Below are positions 10,940 to 22,008 of a DNA stretch of 64,000 nt, one piece after another. Positions within the stretch are counted from its first letter, which is position 1. Each line of letters begins with the position of its first letter. The notes under the pieces are model-generated. The model saw nothing but the letters and a program-made list of their open reading frames with translations, searched no databases and was not told the origin of the DNA. Made by a program: the position numbers and the translations under genes. Source of the stretch: Notamacropus eugenii. Its lineage: Eukaryota > Chordata > Mammalia > Diprotodontia > Macropodidae. The stretch covers positions 348,835,390-348,899,389 of the forward strand of contig NC_092873.1 of assembly GCF_028372415.1 (NCBI RefSeq), in the 5' to 3' direction.

Positions 10940-11365
10940 CAGTATATACATGACTGATTATGTCACTCCTCTGCTCATAAATCTTTAGTGGCTCCCTCTT
11001 GTCTGCTAAGTAAAGTCCAAATTTCCTCTGCCTGGTATTCAAGACTCCCCACAATTTGGTGCTACTGTCCTACTTATCCAACATCAGTTCATACTTCTTC
11101 CCACCATACAGTCCAAGCTCTCATCAAACTGGACTATTCTCTTTTTTTCTTCAACATGCCTTGTGCTCTTTAAATTTCATTCCCTATGCTTGGAGTGTAC
11201 TCCCTGTTTATTTTCATTGCTGACTTCCTTTCCACCCTTTAAAGCCCAAACCAAATGCCATCTTTTTTCTGAAACCTACCCTGATCCATGTCTTTGTTTT
11301 ATACTCTCAAAGGCACTCATAGGTAATATCATTCATGTTATCTGAGTCTGCATCTTCTCCTTTTT
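10940..11365 (+). mobile_element. L2 LINE 3' part, upstream piece
   Basis: GTGGCTCCCTCTTGTCTGCT, CCTGGTATTCAAGACTCCCC, GGAGTGTACTCCCTG and AAAGCCCAAACCAAATGCCA are the L2 3' end in sense. It continues at about 11625-11750 beyond a SINE. Confidence 0.7.
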
Positions 11366-11387
11366 TCCTCCTCCTCCTTCTTCCTCT

Positions 11388-11622
11388 TCTTCTGTCATGT
11401 CTGACTCTTCATGACCCCATTTGAAGTTTTCTTGGCAAAGATACTGGAGCAGTTTGGCATTTCCTTCTCCAGCTCATTTTACAGATGAAGGACTAAGGCA
11501 AACAGGGTTAAGTGACAAGGTCACACAGTTAGGAAGTGTCTGAGGCCAGATTTGAACTCAGGAGGAAGAGTCTTCCTGACTCCAGGCCTGGCACTTGATC
11601 CACTGCAACACCTAGCTTCCCA
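11388..11622 (-). mobile_element. tRNA-headed SINE with RTE tail inside L2
   Basis: TGTCTGACTCTTCATGACC..AGTTTGGCATTTCCTTCTCC..CTGACTCCAGGCCTGGCAC. Splits the L2 copy at 10940-11750. Confidence 0.75.
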
Positions 11623-11624
11623 GT

Positions 11625-11750
11625 CTCTTATTCTAATAGTGGATTATAAACTGAATTATAGGCACTGAATCCTATCTAAACTTCATGGCTAACACAGTGA
11701 TTTTCCTGCAGTAGTCATTTAATAATACGATTATTGAATGAATTGAACAA
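11625..11750 (+). mobile_element. L2 3' terminus, downstream piece
   Basis: GGATTATAAACTGAATTATA..GCACTGAATCC..AGTCATTTAATAATACGATT matches the L2 tail that should follow the piece ending at 11365. Confidence 0.45.
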
Positions 11751-11754
11751 CCAT

Positions 11755-12030
11755 TTATTTTTTAAAATAAATTTTTTGATGTTTTCTATCTTTTACAATA
11801 TCATCAATATCCCAACTATCCCTCTCTTTCTCTTCCCCACCTCCTTCCAGAGAGTCATTCCATACTACAAAATTTTAAAAAGAAAAAAATTGTACAGTTG
11901 ATCACTATATCAAAAATAATTTATCAAAAACTTATTATATACAAGGCACTGTGCTAGGTGTAGAGGCACAAAGACCAAAATGTCCTCCAGTTCCTACCTT
12001 CATGAAGCTTACATGAATATATAGGACTAT
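11755..12030 (-). mobile_element. L1-like 3' end and L2 fragment
   Basis: 11760-11900 is an antisense L1-like A/T-rich and CCTTCC-rich 3' end. 11930-12025 reads TTATTATATACAAGGCACTG, an L2 terminus in minus orientation. Confidence 0.4.
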
Positions 12031-12348
12031 CAGGAAAAGTGTGTAGGTATGAGTGTTTTATCTATGGGAATGTACCCGGGTCAAGTGTGATGTAATTTTA
12101 CATAGATGGGTGGGCAATGAATGTGTATCACGGTACATTGAGTGATTGAATGTGTAGGTATGCAGCAGTAATTCCTCCTCTGTGGGCATGAGATGTTGTT
12201 ACTCTCCTTGTCCAATACCCCATGAATGGAAGTGTCTCTGGGACAGTGGGAGCTGTGGTATGATTTTGGAAGGGGTAATACTTCCTTGGCAGAGGGTTAC
12301 CCAATACCCCTCTTCTTAGTAACACTCTCTCTCCCCCAGCCAGACATC

Positions 12349-12421
12349 CCTACCCACCTACCCACCTACCTCCCTATATCCCTATCTACCTACCTACCCA
12401 CCTACTTACTTACCTATCTAC
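12349..12421. repeat. (CCTA/CCAC)n tetranucleotide repeat
   Basis: Imperfect CTACCCACCTAC and CTATCTACCTAC copies over about 70 bases. Confidence 0.8.
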
Positions 12422-12929
12422 CATGCTTGCATGGGTTCCAGGAAGGGAGGGAAGGGTTAGATCCCATCTTTGAAATTCCTGAATCTCCTCACTGTGCTGT
12501 CTATCAGAAAGGTGGATAGCCTCATACCCATTCAGGCAAAGTATATGGATGCTTGGAATCAATGTTCTCAGACAGACTTTGAGGGGCTTGCCCTACTCTT
12601 TTCTCTCATTGCCCTGTTCCAAGTAACTCTCCCTACCACAGCTTCCCTGGGGACTCTGCCCAATTCAATTCACCAAACATTTATTATGCCCAGCTCTCTG
12701 AGGCCAGGGTTATCACACTCACCCACAAGACATAAAGGATAGTAATTAACTTATAAGGGGGGGTTCTAGATGAACAGTCAGGGATGGAAGGGGCAAAGAT
12801 TCCTCAGATGGGTCAATTTCCTCCCTCCCCTATTTCTTCCTAGCTTTTTATCTGTGTTACTGTGGTCTCCCTACCTCAGGCACCTCCCAGTTACTCTCTG
12901 CCAATCAAAGTCTCCACATTCTTCCAACA

Positions 12930-13040
12930 CTGAGGGTAAAATGCCCTGAGAGACAATCAACTGTTACCCCTTCATTTTTTAGAAATGGAAACTGAGGCCC
13001 CATAGAGAAAATAGTTTGCTTAAGGTCCCATGATAGCTGT
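12930..13040 (-). mobile_element. MIR fragment
   Basis: GAAATGGAAACTGAGGCCCC, then TTGCTTAAGGTCCCATGATA. Confidence 0.4.
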
Positions 13041-13109
13041 GCAAGGACTGTGATTCCAGTTTGCTCTTTTCTGTGTAACAAACTATCTTTCTTCTGGTCA
13101 TCACATGAT

Positions 13110-13565
13110 TACCATCATCATCATCACCACCACCACAGCATTTAGAGCACCTAGTATGTGCCGGCACTGTGCTAAGCACTTTAAAAATATCTCATTTGAT
13201 TCTCACAGCAATCCTGCAAGGTGGATGTTGTTATTATTTCCGTTTTACAGTTGAGGAAACTGAGGCAAACAGAGATGAGCTGACTTGCCCAGGGCCACAA
13301 AGCTAGTAATGACAATAATAACTAATATTTATATAGCGCTTACTACATCACCAGGCACAGTGATGAGCCCCTTACAATTATTATCTCATATTCTCCTCAC
13401 AACAACTCTAGGGGGTAGGTGATATTATTATTTTCCCCATTTTACAGATGAGAAAACTGAGGCAGACAGTGATTAAGTGACTTATCCGGGATCATAGAGT
13501 TATTAAGTGTCTGGGGTTTTGAACGCAAGTGTTCCTGCCTCTAGGCCCAGACCTCTGGCCATCTG
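13110..13565 (-). mobile_element. Two head-to-tail MIR copies
   Basis: 13110-13307 and 13308-13565 each run from a TGTGCC/CAGGCAC end through ACAGTTGAGGAAACTGAGG or ACAGATGAGAAAACTGAGG to the head. Both are in minus orientation and abut directly. Confidence 0.6.
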
Positions 13566-13659
13566 CTCCCCCATTCACCAAGAGGAATGAATTCAGCTTG
13601 GAATGAGTTACTGTTCACTGCTGGAAGCACTGCTGAGTTATTTTCTTTTAATTTTTCAT

Positions 13660-13810
13660 GTATTCTCCCCCACTGGATTGTAAGCTTTCCAAAGGCAGGG
13701 ATGAGTTCACTCATTTGTTTCAGGTTCCCCTCTCCCCCTCCCAGAGTGCCTAGCACAGGGAGAGGGGTCCACACCCTGGAACCATTCAGTCAGTGCTCGT
13801 TTGAGTGACA
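13660..13810 (+). mobile_element. L2 3' terminus
   Basis: CTGGATTGTAAGCTTTCCAA, GGCAGGGATGAG, GTGCCTAGCACAGG and AGTCAGTGCTCGTTTGAGTG. Confidence 0.5.
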
Positions 13811-13879
13811 GGCTGATGGACTGCTGAGGGAGGCCTGGGAGCTGGGCTTGGTGTCGGGCTAGAGAGGCTCAGGGTCGCA

Positions 13880-14180
13880 GGGGCCAAGGGACAAAAGAAT
13901 GGATTCTCCAAACAGCAGCAAATTGCTCATTGATTTCTGTCCGGTTGGGGGGAGCTTTGGGACCACAGGAAAATGGGATGGAGTTTTAAATAGAGTGGCT
14001 GGAGAAATGACCCACCTTGGGGTGTGGGACCAGCAATGAGGACACCGAAGTCCCCCCTCTGCTCCTGTCTAGAAGCGTCCTTCACACCTGCCAATCTGAT
14101 GGGAATGTTGTGTCTCATGCCTCTGAGGACCCGAGACTCACTGGCAGCTGGAGCTGGGTCATTCTGCTGAACCTAATTGG
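13880..14180. promoter_or_regulatory. Unique block, weak candidate regulatory element
   Basis: Repeat-free sequence with AGCAAATTGCTCATTGATTT, GAGTTTTAAATAGAGTGGC and CTAATTGGATTGTACC. Selected only for its non-repetitive character and homeodomain-like words. Confidence 0.2.
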
Positions 14181-14269
14181 ATTGTACCAGAAGAACTAGG
14201 AGGAAAGCAGAAATAGAGGGAGGGACCTCTTTGGAGCTTTCAAAGGGAGAGAGGAGTCTCTCTGTTCTC

Positions 14270-14412
14270 AGACAAGGCTGCAAAACTCAACTTTATCCCT
14301 GTGTGACCTTGAATAAGTCACTTAAGCTCTGCGGGACTCAGTTTCCTCACCTGAACAAGAGTGAGATTGGACAAGATGATGTCTAAGGACCTCTTTTAGC
14401 TCTATGATCCTA
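14270..14412 (+). mobile_element. MIR3/L3-type relic
   Basis: CTGTGTGACCTTGAATAAGT, CAGTTTCCTCACCTGAAC and CCTCTTTTAGCTCTATGATC. Confidence 0.5.
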
Positions 14413-14619
14413 ACAGCCTTAGCCTGGGCCTGATGAACATATGTTGTGTGATTCTGGACTAGTTGTTCACCCTCTCTGAACCAAAGTTAAATAAAGCAAT
14501 GGCTGCAGTTCCATCTTAACATTTTCACTTCCTCAACCTCTTAAAATTTGTGAGTGACAAGAAGAAGGGGATAGTAATGGAAGATAAGATTCAGGTGACA
14601 TTCTTGGTTCCTTCCCTTG

Positions 14620-14812
14620 GCCTTTGAATTTATTTTCAATTATTTCTTTTCAATTTATTTCTTTTTACTCTGCATGTATCTTGGATCTATGTATTTATTT
14701 GTGGGATGTCTCCTCCCCTAGAAATGGGAACTCCGAGAGGGAGTTTTGCCTTTTTTTGTACTAACTGAACCAGACTCATAGTAGGCATTTAATAAATTCT
14801 TGTTGACTGACT
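14620..14812 (+). mobile_element. L2 3' terminus
   Basis: CTCCTCCCCTAGAAATGGGA, then CATAGTAGGCATTTAATAAA and TTCTTGTTGACTGACTAGC. Confidence 0.55.
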
Positions 14813-15139
14813 AGCATCTCCTTTCTTCCTCTTTGCTTGGGAAGTAGACAACATCTAGTGCCCTGACCTTTATGCCTGAAGGCCTTTATCTTGGTTCAGC
14901 CAAAAAGCCCCGGGCAAGAAGGGATGAAAAGGAATTAGGGACAGGCAGACTTTAATGAAGATCTAAGTAAATTATTAACCCAACTCCCTCTCCCCACAAA
15001 GCCCCAAGTTCAGGGCAGGGACCTCCCAGCAGGGAGGCGTCCCATCCCCTTGCTGATACCATGTAGCTATCTCTGTTTATTTCCTCATCCTTCTAAATCC
15101 CACAAGGATGAAACAGTAGGAAAGAATGTGTCCTCTGTG

Positions 15140-15410
15140 CTCAGCTGAAGTCAGATACATTCGCAGACACCCATATCCTCCCAGAACTTCAGACCAGGAG
15201 AGGATTCCCCTTGTAAATGGTTATCTGACTTACATTCAAAACTTGAGGACCTTCTGTGACAGTAAACTCACTACCTTCCAAGGTAGCCTAAGAGAGTTTT
15301 CTAAGGTTCTCTTGCTTCTGGGCAGCTCTAATTTTTAGGAGGTTTTCCCTTCTGTTGGGCCAAAATCTGCCTCCTTAGTGACTTCCATTCAGAGCTTCTT
15401 GTTCACATGG
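15140..15410 (-). mobile_element. CR1/L3 LINE fragment
   Basis: GCAGCTCTAATTTTTAGGAG, TTTTCCCTTCTGTTGGGCC, AAAATCTGCCTCC: the antisense CR1/L3 3' region, with CCAAGGTAGCC upstream. Confidence 0.5.
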
Positions 15411-15419
15411 TTTGGAGTG

Positions 15420-16080
15420 TGTGGTGGTTGAGGGTGAGTCCCTCAGGTACTTAGGTATAACATTGGCCCTCCCACTGATGATGTGCACAGCAGCAGGAGC
15501 CAAGGTCCATGCTTAGTCCCATGCCTGGTCTCCGTGAGAGGACGACTGTTAAAGAGGGATCAGGTTTACCAAATCCCTTAACAATCCAAGGAGTCAGGTA
15601 GGATTGACTGACAAAGTCAGGAGGTTCATTACCTCCTGCTGAGGTTGGGGAGTTAGGGAGCATTCCAGTTCACTGGATCAGGAAAAGATTAAAATAAATA
15701 GTGAAAAATGAAATTCTTGGAATTAAAGACAAAGCTAGGTAGACAGAGAATCAGGAGGAAATTACAATATTCTCCTTTCCTTCCTGGAAGGGTCCTTCTT
15801 TCATCAGAGTGACTGTCATTCAAAACTCAATATATCACTGGCATACAAGGAAAGAGAGCAGGGATGAGGCTCCCCATTGCTCAGATGGGAAAACTGAGGA
15901 TAAGGGAAGGAATAACAACTTTCCCAGGTCACACAGTGAGTCAGAGTCAAGCATGGGAGCAATATTAATAGGATTCTGTCCCTAGGTCATCTGACTGGGG
16001 AATGGATCCTGGGAGCCTTGCTTCTCAGTCCTAAATTCTGGTCTTACAATCTAGAACAGGGATAAAGGATTGTGATCTCC
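15420..16080. other. Mostly unassigned, one MIR piece
   Basis: A MIR-like fragment lies near 15870-15960 (CAGATGGGAAAACTGAGGA). The rest is unique with no gene signal. Confidence 0.4.
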
Positions 16081-16084
16081 TCAA

Positions 16085-16200
16085 ACAGATTATAATGGTG
16101 GGAGGGGTCAGCCCTCCCTCACTCAAAAAACAAAGTCAAGTGCAAGTCACGTCATCATTTCTCTGATGGCATGGTCTTCTTCAGCAAGGAAGGATGAACA
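16085..16200 (+). mobile_element. Marsupial RTE-tailed element (3' end)
   Basis: AAGTCACGTCATCATTTCTC, TGATGGCATGGTCTTCTTC and AAGGAAGGATGAACACACAA, the sense 3' end of the element also seen at 27170-27490. Confidence 0.45.
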
Positions 16201-16239
16201 CACAATGGTGGGGCAAAGGGAGACTGAAAAGTGACCAGT

Positions 16240-16450
16240 ATATTCCCACCTCAGAGGCCAGGGCCCCAGTTGATGCTCCCTGGAACAGTGATTTCCTGTC
16301 ACTGGCCAGCCTGACTGCACAGGGTAGCTGCTACCTCTGTCTAATTAATGGCTCCTATTTCAGAGTCCTTGATTAGGGGATAATGAGCAGTTATTCTGAC
16401 TGAACCACGAAGGAGCTCTTCATTACCAGTGGGGTCAGAAATTATTAGAG
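16240..16450. promoter_or_regulatory. Candidate conserved non-coding block
   Basis: Non-repetitive, with several homeodomain cores close together: CTAATTAATGG, CTTGATTAGGGGATAATGAG, CATTACC and AAATTATTAGAG. Confidence 0.3.
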
Positions 16451-16854
16451 AGAGAGTACAAGATTAGGGTAGGGGTGAAGACCAGAGAGAATCCCCACTC
16501 CCACAACATTTTCCACATAGCCACTCTCCTGGATGTCTCTCTAGCCCCTCCCACCTCCCTCATCTCTTATTGTGTTCTTCTATCTCCCATCTTTCCATCC
16601 TCCATCCATTTACTCTCTTATTCTCTGTCTAACTTTTCCTTCGTCTTCCATGTCTGGATCTTTTCCCTAACTCTAAACCTGTCTTCTTGCCAAAGCTCAG
16701 ATTTCCATCTCCTTCTCATCTCCTCTCTTAGCCTTCTTCCTTTGGCTGTTTGGATCAAGTTGCTAGGTCTACTGTCTTCTCTGACCCCTGCCACCATTAC
16801 TCTGACCTCACCTTTCTTCATCCTTCCACTCTTCATCCTCAAACCACAGGATCT

Positions 16855-17060
16855 GAAGCAAGATGGAACCCCAGAGGTCATTTTATCTCACTCCACTCCC
16901 AACCTCCTTAAACAGTTTTATAGATGTGATAACTTAAGCCATTTATATAATCTGTGTGACCTCAAGTAAAATCCTCAATCTCCTTGGGACTCAGTTTCCT
17001 TTTCTGGAAAATGAGCAACTTGGACTAGGTAACCTCTAAGATCTAGGAGTCAATGGATTT
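16855..17060 (+). mobile_element. MIR relic
   Basis: TCTGTGTGACCTCAAGTAAA, TGGGACTCAGTTTCCTTTTC and AACCTCTAAGATCTAGGAGT. Confidence 0.5.
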
Positions 17061-17814
17061 GTGGCAACCCATGGTAGCAAGTAGCATGTCTGGTCCAGAA
17101 GGTTCCAACATCTCTGTCCACCTAGCTCTGGGGGACATATGAGAGATGAGAAACTCCATATTTCCCTCAACTTCTCCCTTTGAATGAAAGGATCTACCTA
17201 TCTAGAATACCAAGGAAAGGATAGGAGAATCTGGGTTCATGTGACAGAGTTTGGGTTTGGGTTGAAAGTTGGGCTCCCAGTCTAGTGCTGCCCTTTCCTT
17301 GTTGATCTGACAGCTTAGGCCTCTGATTCTGGAATTTGAACTGGACTTGGGTCTAAGACAAGTGATGGTGCCGCCTCCCCCTATTCCTGGCCAGCCTGGT
17401 TCCTGTAGGAGAGGGAGAGGGGTACAAACAGAAGGCAGGGGACAGAGGGCAGGGCCCCCCCCTCTCCCTGGTCATTAAGAAAGGAAACTGTCTCAGCCAA
17501 CAGCTTAGATCAACAGTAGCAATCTTAAGGATCTCACCAATCAGGTCTGGCTCTCTTTGCAATGGAGATAAGCCCCCTGCCCAGACTAATAAACCACTCA
17601 ATAGACAATTTCTCTTGACAACTAAGTCCCCGGCTTAAGTAGAAGAAAAAAGAGGCAATCAGCCCTTCTGGAGACCTGAATCTTTGGGGAAAAATTGGGG
17701 GAGGGGGAAGAGAATGAGGAGAAAACCCCTCCCTGCTCAAACTAGGTCAGAGGAAGATGGTCAACGTTGACTGGTCAGCCTTGGTTATTTGGCTATCATG
17801 AGTTTCTAGACAGA

Positions 17815-18115
17815 GAGCTGCAAAGAATTGTAGAGACCATTTTAGTCCAACTTGCTCATTTTGTAGGGGAGGAAACTGAGGCAGATGGAGGTTGAGTGAT
17901 TTGCCCAGGGTGGAAGAACTAGGGAGTGTCTAAAGCTGGATTTGAGCTCAGGTCTTCTTGACTGCAGGTCCAGCTCTCTACTTATCTATTGTACCACTGA
18001 GCTGCCTCTGATGACAGATAAAGAAACTGAGGCCCAGAGAGGCCTAAGTGACTTGCCTAAGGTCACACAATAATGGATTCAAACCCAATTCTTACTCCAT
18101 AGCAGCTCTCTTTCC
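17815..18115 (-). mobile_element. Two MIR-class SINEs in tandem
   Basis: 17815-18010 runs from GGGGAGGAAACTGAGGCAGA to CCACTGAGCTGCCTC. 18015-18115 has AAAGAAACTGAGGCCCAGAG and AAGGTCACACAATAATGG. Both are minus. Confidence 0.55.
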
Positions 18116-18429
18116 AGCGTAGGATGCTGGACTATATGGGATGGTCAGTTCTCCATAGTCACTGCTGGGTGGTAAATACTGACTGTTCAGCTATCAGCAT
18201 TGTCTGGTTAGTGTTGAGGTAGGTGGTTGTGTTGACTGATCATCACTGAAATGTTAGTACTGGGTAATTAGTCATGGTTGATCAGTGCGGAGTGGTTGAT
18301 TAGTTCTGTACTGCTGCTTTTCAGGTGGTAAGGGTTGCGTGATCATCCATATGGACTTAGGCCTCCTTCCTTCTTCCCTTTCCCCACCATATTGCATTCA
18401 TTGGCCTTAATAGCCTGGGGAAAAAATCA

Positions 18430-18812
18430 CTATTATTATTGCTTTATTATAGCAGTTAGCATTTGTATAACTCTTTAAAGTTTGCGAAATGCTTTACATA
18501 TGTTATTTTATTTTCGGAGATGATCAGGATTAAGTGACTTGCCCAGGGTCACACAATTAGTAAGTGTCTGAGGCTGGATCTGAACTCATGTCTTCCTCAC
18601 TCTAGGGGAAGTACTCCATATACTATACTACCTAGCTGTTCCAATGTTATCTTAATTGATCCTCACAACAACTCTGTGAGGCAGGGGTTCTCCCCATTAT
18701 ACAGATGACAAAACTGAGGCAGAAAGAATGATTTGTCCAGGGTCACATAACTAGGAAGGGTCCAAGGCAGGATTTGAACTCAGTTTCAAAGACTCTATTT
18801 ACTATACCACGG
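18430..18812 (-). mobile_element. MIR interrupted by a younger SINE
   Basis: MIR 3' part at 18430-18512 and the rest at 18644-18812 (CCTCACAACAACTCTGTGAG..GACAAAACTGAGGCAGA), split by the SINE at 18513-18643. Confidence 0.65.
18513..18643 (-). mobile_element. tRNA-like SINE without RTE tail, with target-site duplication
   Basis: GGATTAAGTGACTTGCCCAG, GAACTCATGTCTTCCTCAC and ACTACCTAGCTGTT. It is flanked by ATGTTATTTTATT (18500-18512) and ATGTTATCTTAATT (18644-18657), a diverged target-site duplication. Confidence 0.65.
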
Positions 18813-19371
18813 AAGGATGACTAGGAGAACTTATAAAGGGTGAGGAGGGGTGGGAGGAAGGAAATTAAAGTTGATCATTAAGGCAAGGTCAATCCTGAAC
18901 TAGGAGTCCAGCTTCCTACCAGACCTTGCCACAAAAACCCAGAGTCCCAGGAATGGGGAACCTGCCCCAGTGCGTTTCCCTTGGTGTGATCCCTTTTGTC
19001 CACAGATGAACAGGAAGGGATTTTTATCTTCCAAGGGTCCTCCAGAGCTAGATAGGGCAGAGATGCTGGATCCTTCTGGACTCATGGGAAACATCGCACA
19101 AGGCAGAGGAGAAAAGTGGAATTAAGGGGCTAGTATTGATGCTTCTCCAGGGGCTGGGGGAGTGGGAGGGAAGAGCAATCATTGATGAATCGATTCTCAT
19201 TATTGGACTGCTTGGAGAAACTCCGAAACATAGAGCTAAGGGAGAGGGTGAGATCCTCATGGAAAAAGACACAACCCTGCTCTGCTATGCGGAATACAAA
19301 TGAGCCAGTCATCCTGGCTAGCTCTTTCGAGCCCCCTGCAGTACAGATCGCAGCATGGGAGCAAAACCCCA

Positions 19372-20180
19372 ACATCAGTCAGTTGGTCAGTCAATAAGCA
19401 TTTATTAAGTGAGTACTGTGTGCCAGGCCCTCTGCTAAGCACAGGAGAACTGACACAGAGTTCAGAGATTGTTCTTGCTCTCAGGTAACTCACAGTCTAA
19501 AAGGGGAGACTATAGGAAAACAGTTGTGTAGAAACAAGATGTCTACAGGATAAACTGAAGTGATAGACTGAAGGAACTAGCAGTAGGAGGCTTCTTATAG
19601 GATTTTAACTGGGAGTTGGAGATAAAATGGGAGGGCATTCTGGGTCTGGGGAGCAGCCGGTGAAAATTCTTGGAAGCAGGACATAGTGACTAGTTTAAGA
19701 AATGGCAAAAAGAGCAGTGTCTCTAGATTACAGAATATTGGGGTATGGGGAGGCAGAGTGACGCATAACAAGGCTGGGGAAATAGGAAGGGTGTAGGTCA
19801 TGAAAGGCTTTGAATGTCAAATGGGTTTTATATTTGATCTTGGAGGTGATGGGGAGCCACTGAAGTTTATGGAATAGTAGGGGAGAGGAGGGACATGGTA
19901 GATTTTAGGAAGATCAATTTGACAGCTGAGTGGAGGATGGACTAGAATGGAAGGTAACAGGCAGAAAGACCAACCAGCAGGCTATTGTAATAGTCCAGAG
20001 AAGAAGAGGTGATGAAACCCTGTACCAAAACTGTGGCAACATCAGAGGAGAGAAAGGCACACATACAGGAGATGGTCCAAATGTAGAATCAACAGGACTC
20101 AGCAGCAAATTGGATGTGATGGTAGGAGTGAGGGGTGAGAGAGTGAGAAGCTGAGGATGACTGTAGGTTTACAATGGATT
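19372..20180 (-). mobile_element. L2 LINE, longest copy
   Basis: About 800 bp. The reverse complement reads as L2 3' sequence: GGACTATTACAATAGCC, TCCACTCAGCTGTCAAATTG, TCAAATATAAAACCCATTTG, then the GGCACACAGTACTCACTTAA terminus. RT-domain coding potential is fully decayed. Confidence 0.65.
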
Positions 20181-20419
20181 TACAATGGATTGTAGAAGCC
20201 AATGCTGGACCTCAGGATGGTGTAGATGTGTATTGTGGGATGGATTCCACATGGCTGCCAGTGACTGATGTCAATATGGTCCTGGGCAAAGCTTCAAAGT
20301 AGGGGAGATTGGTTTTAGGCACTAATCTCAGTATCCCCTCCCCTCCCAGCTCTGTCCTGCCTGACCTTACAACCACTCCCTGCCCTTCAGCCTAAGACTT
20401 GTCACTGTCATTCTCTCCC

Positions 20420-20550
20420 ACAGAAACTTTCCTGATCTGTAATCCCATCCAAAATAGAGAATCTAAGCAGTTAATCTCTGCTTATTCTCTGTGTAGCACC
20501 ATGCTTGGCACATAGTAAGCACTTAATAAATTCTCATTGCCTGACTGCCA
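20420..20550 (+). mobile_element. L2 3' terminus
   Basis: TAGCACCATGCTTGGCACAT, then AGTAAGCACTTAATAAATTC and ATTGCCTGACTGCC. Confidence 0.5.
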
Positions 20551-20552
20551 AG

Positions 20553-21435
20553 GTCAGTCAGTTAATAAGCATTTATTAAATGCTTACCATCATTCAATTA
20601 GGTAGCAAAGTGGATAGAGCACCAGGCATGAAGTCAGAAAGGCTCATCTTCCTGAGTTCAAATCTGCCCTCAGACACTTACTAGTTGTGTGACCCTAGGC
20701 AAGTCACTTCACTCTGTTTACCTCAGCTTCCTCATCTGTAAAATGAGCTGGAGAAGGAAATGGCAAACCACTCCAGGATCTTTGCCAAGAAAACCCTAAA
20801 TGGGGTCATAAAATATTGGAAACAACTGAATAACATTAATCATTATTTATTAATCAAGTGCTATGTTCTAGGCATTGTGCTAAGTGCTGACGATACAAAG
20901 AAAGGCAAAAATAGTCTCTGGACTCAAGGAGCTTAGATTTTAACAGGGAAGAAAACATGACACAAACTATATAATATATACAGAGTAGATGGAGAGTAAT
21001 CTTAGAGGGAAGGCAAAAGCATTAGGGGAGAGGGCTCAAAGGAGGTAGACTTGGAAAGGCCTCCTGTAGAAGGTGGGATTTGAACTGAGTCTTCTTGAAG
21101 GAAGCCATGGAAGCAAGGAGGCAGAAATGAGGAGAGAGAACATTCCAGATAAGGGGAACAAACAGTGAAAATGCCCAGAGTGGGGAGAGTCTCATCCTTC
21201 CTCCTGTGGGAGGACCCACATGGAGGTCAGTGTCACAGGATGGCAGAGTACATGGGGAGGGAATGAAAGGAGAAGTAAGGTGTAACAAGGCTGAAAAGGT
21301 AAGAAGGATCTACACTGACATTTGAATGTCAAACAGGGTTTTATATTTGATATTGGAGGTAATAGGGAGCTACTGAAGTTTATTGAGAAGGGAAGAAGAA
21401 GGTGATACATCATTTTAGGAAAAAATCATGTTGGT
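20553..21435 (-). mobile_element. L2 LINE split by an RTE-tailed SINE
   Basis: L2 terminus at 20553-20594 and the remainder at 20839-21435 (GGCATTGTGCTAAGTGCTGA, GGAAGCCATGGAAGC, TTGAATGTCAAACAGGGTTT). The SINE at 20595-20838 lies between, with the TTTATTAA..GCT words repeated on both sides. Confidence 0.6.
20595..20838 (+). mobile_element. tRNA-headed SINE with RTE tail inside L2
   Basis: AGGTAGCAAAGTGGATAGAG, CTAGTTGTGTGACCCTAGGC, GGCAAACCACTCCAGGATC and GGAAACAACTGAATAAC. Confidence 0.8.
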
Positions 21436-21579
21436 AGTCAGTCAAAGGAGGTTGGATTGGAGGAATTGATGGGGGGGCATTTAAAGCAGAATTAGAATTC
21501 TTGGAGGGAAAGGACAAGAAACAGGAGGATTTTGGCTCTAAGCAATGAAGATATTTTTAAAAATTAAAGTATTCCAGAG

Positions 21580-21760
21580 ACATTTTGGTGTAGTGGGTAG
21601 AGGGTCAGGTTCAGAGTCAACTAGGCCTGGAATCATGTCCTCTGACATGTTGGCAGTGTGACCTTAGGAAAGTGACAACTTTTCAGGACTCCCGCTTCCA
21701 CCCTCCAGCTCTTTAAGTTAAATAGTAGTTGCTGATCTGCAGAGGTAGAGGGATTTTTCT
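21580..21760 (+). mobile_element. MIR-class SINE relic
   Basis: TGGTGTAGTGGGTAGAGGGT head, then CAGTGTGACCTTAGGAAAGT. Confidence 0.45.
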
Positions 21761-22008
21761 CATTTCCACATGGGAAATTCACTATACCAATGATATCAGA
21801 GGTGAAGACCAAAAAAAAAAAAAATCAGAGATATCTGCAATTGAACCAGTTACTGGGTAAGGAAAGTAACAACCTCATCCTTGGAAATGTTAAAGCAGAA
21901 CCTCTTTGCTAATAATAATAATACTTTGCTTTTAAATAGCATTGTAAAGTCTACAAAGCAGTATTGTTAGAGAGAATTCCTTTTTAAGTGTGGATTAGAC
22001 TAGATGCA

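Noticed and set aside
16475..16969. 164-codon plus ORF, Leu/Ser-rich
   Set aside because: Pyrimidine-rich low-complexity DNA running into a MIR element.
19372..20180. Considered as a novel ~800-bp repeat family
   Set aside because: Its reverse complement follows the L2 3' consensus, including the GCACATAGTAGG..AATAAA-type terminus.
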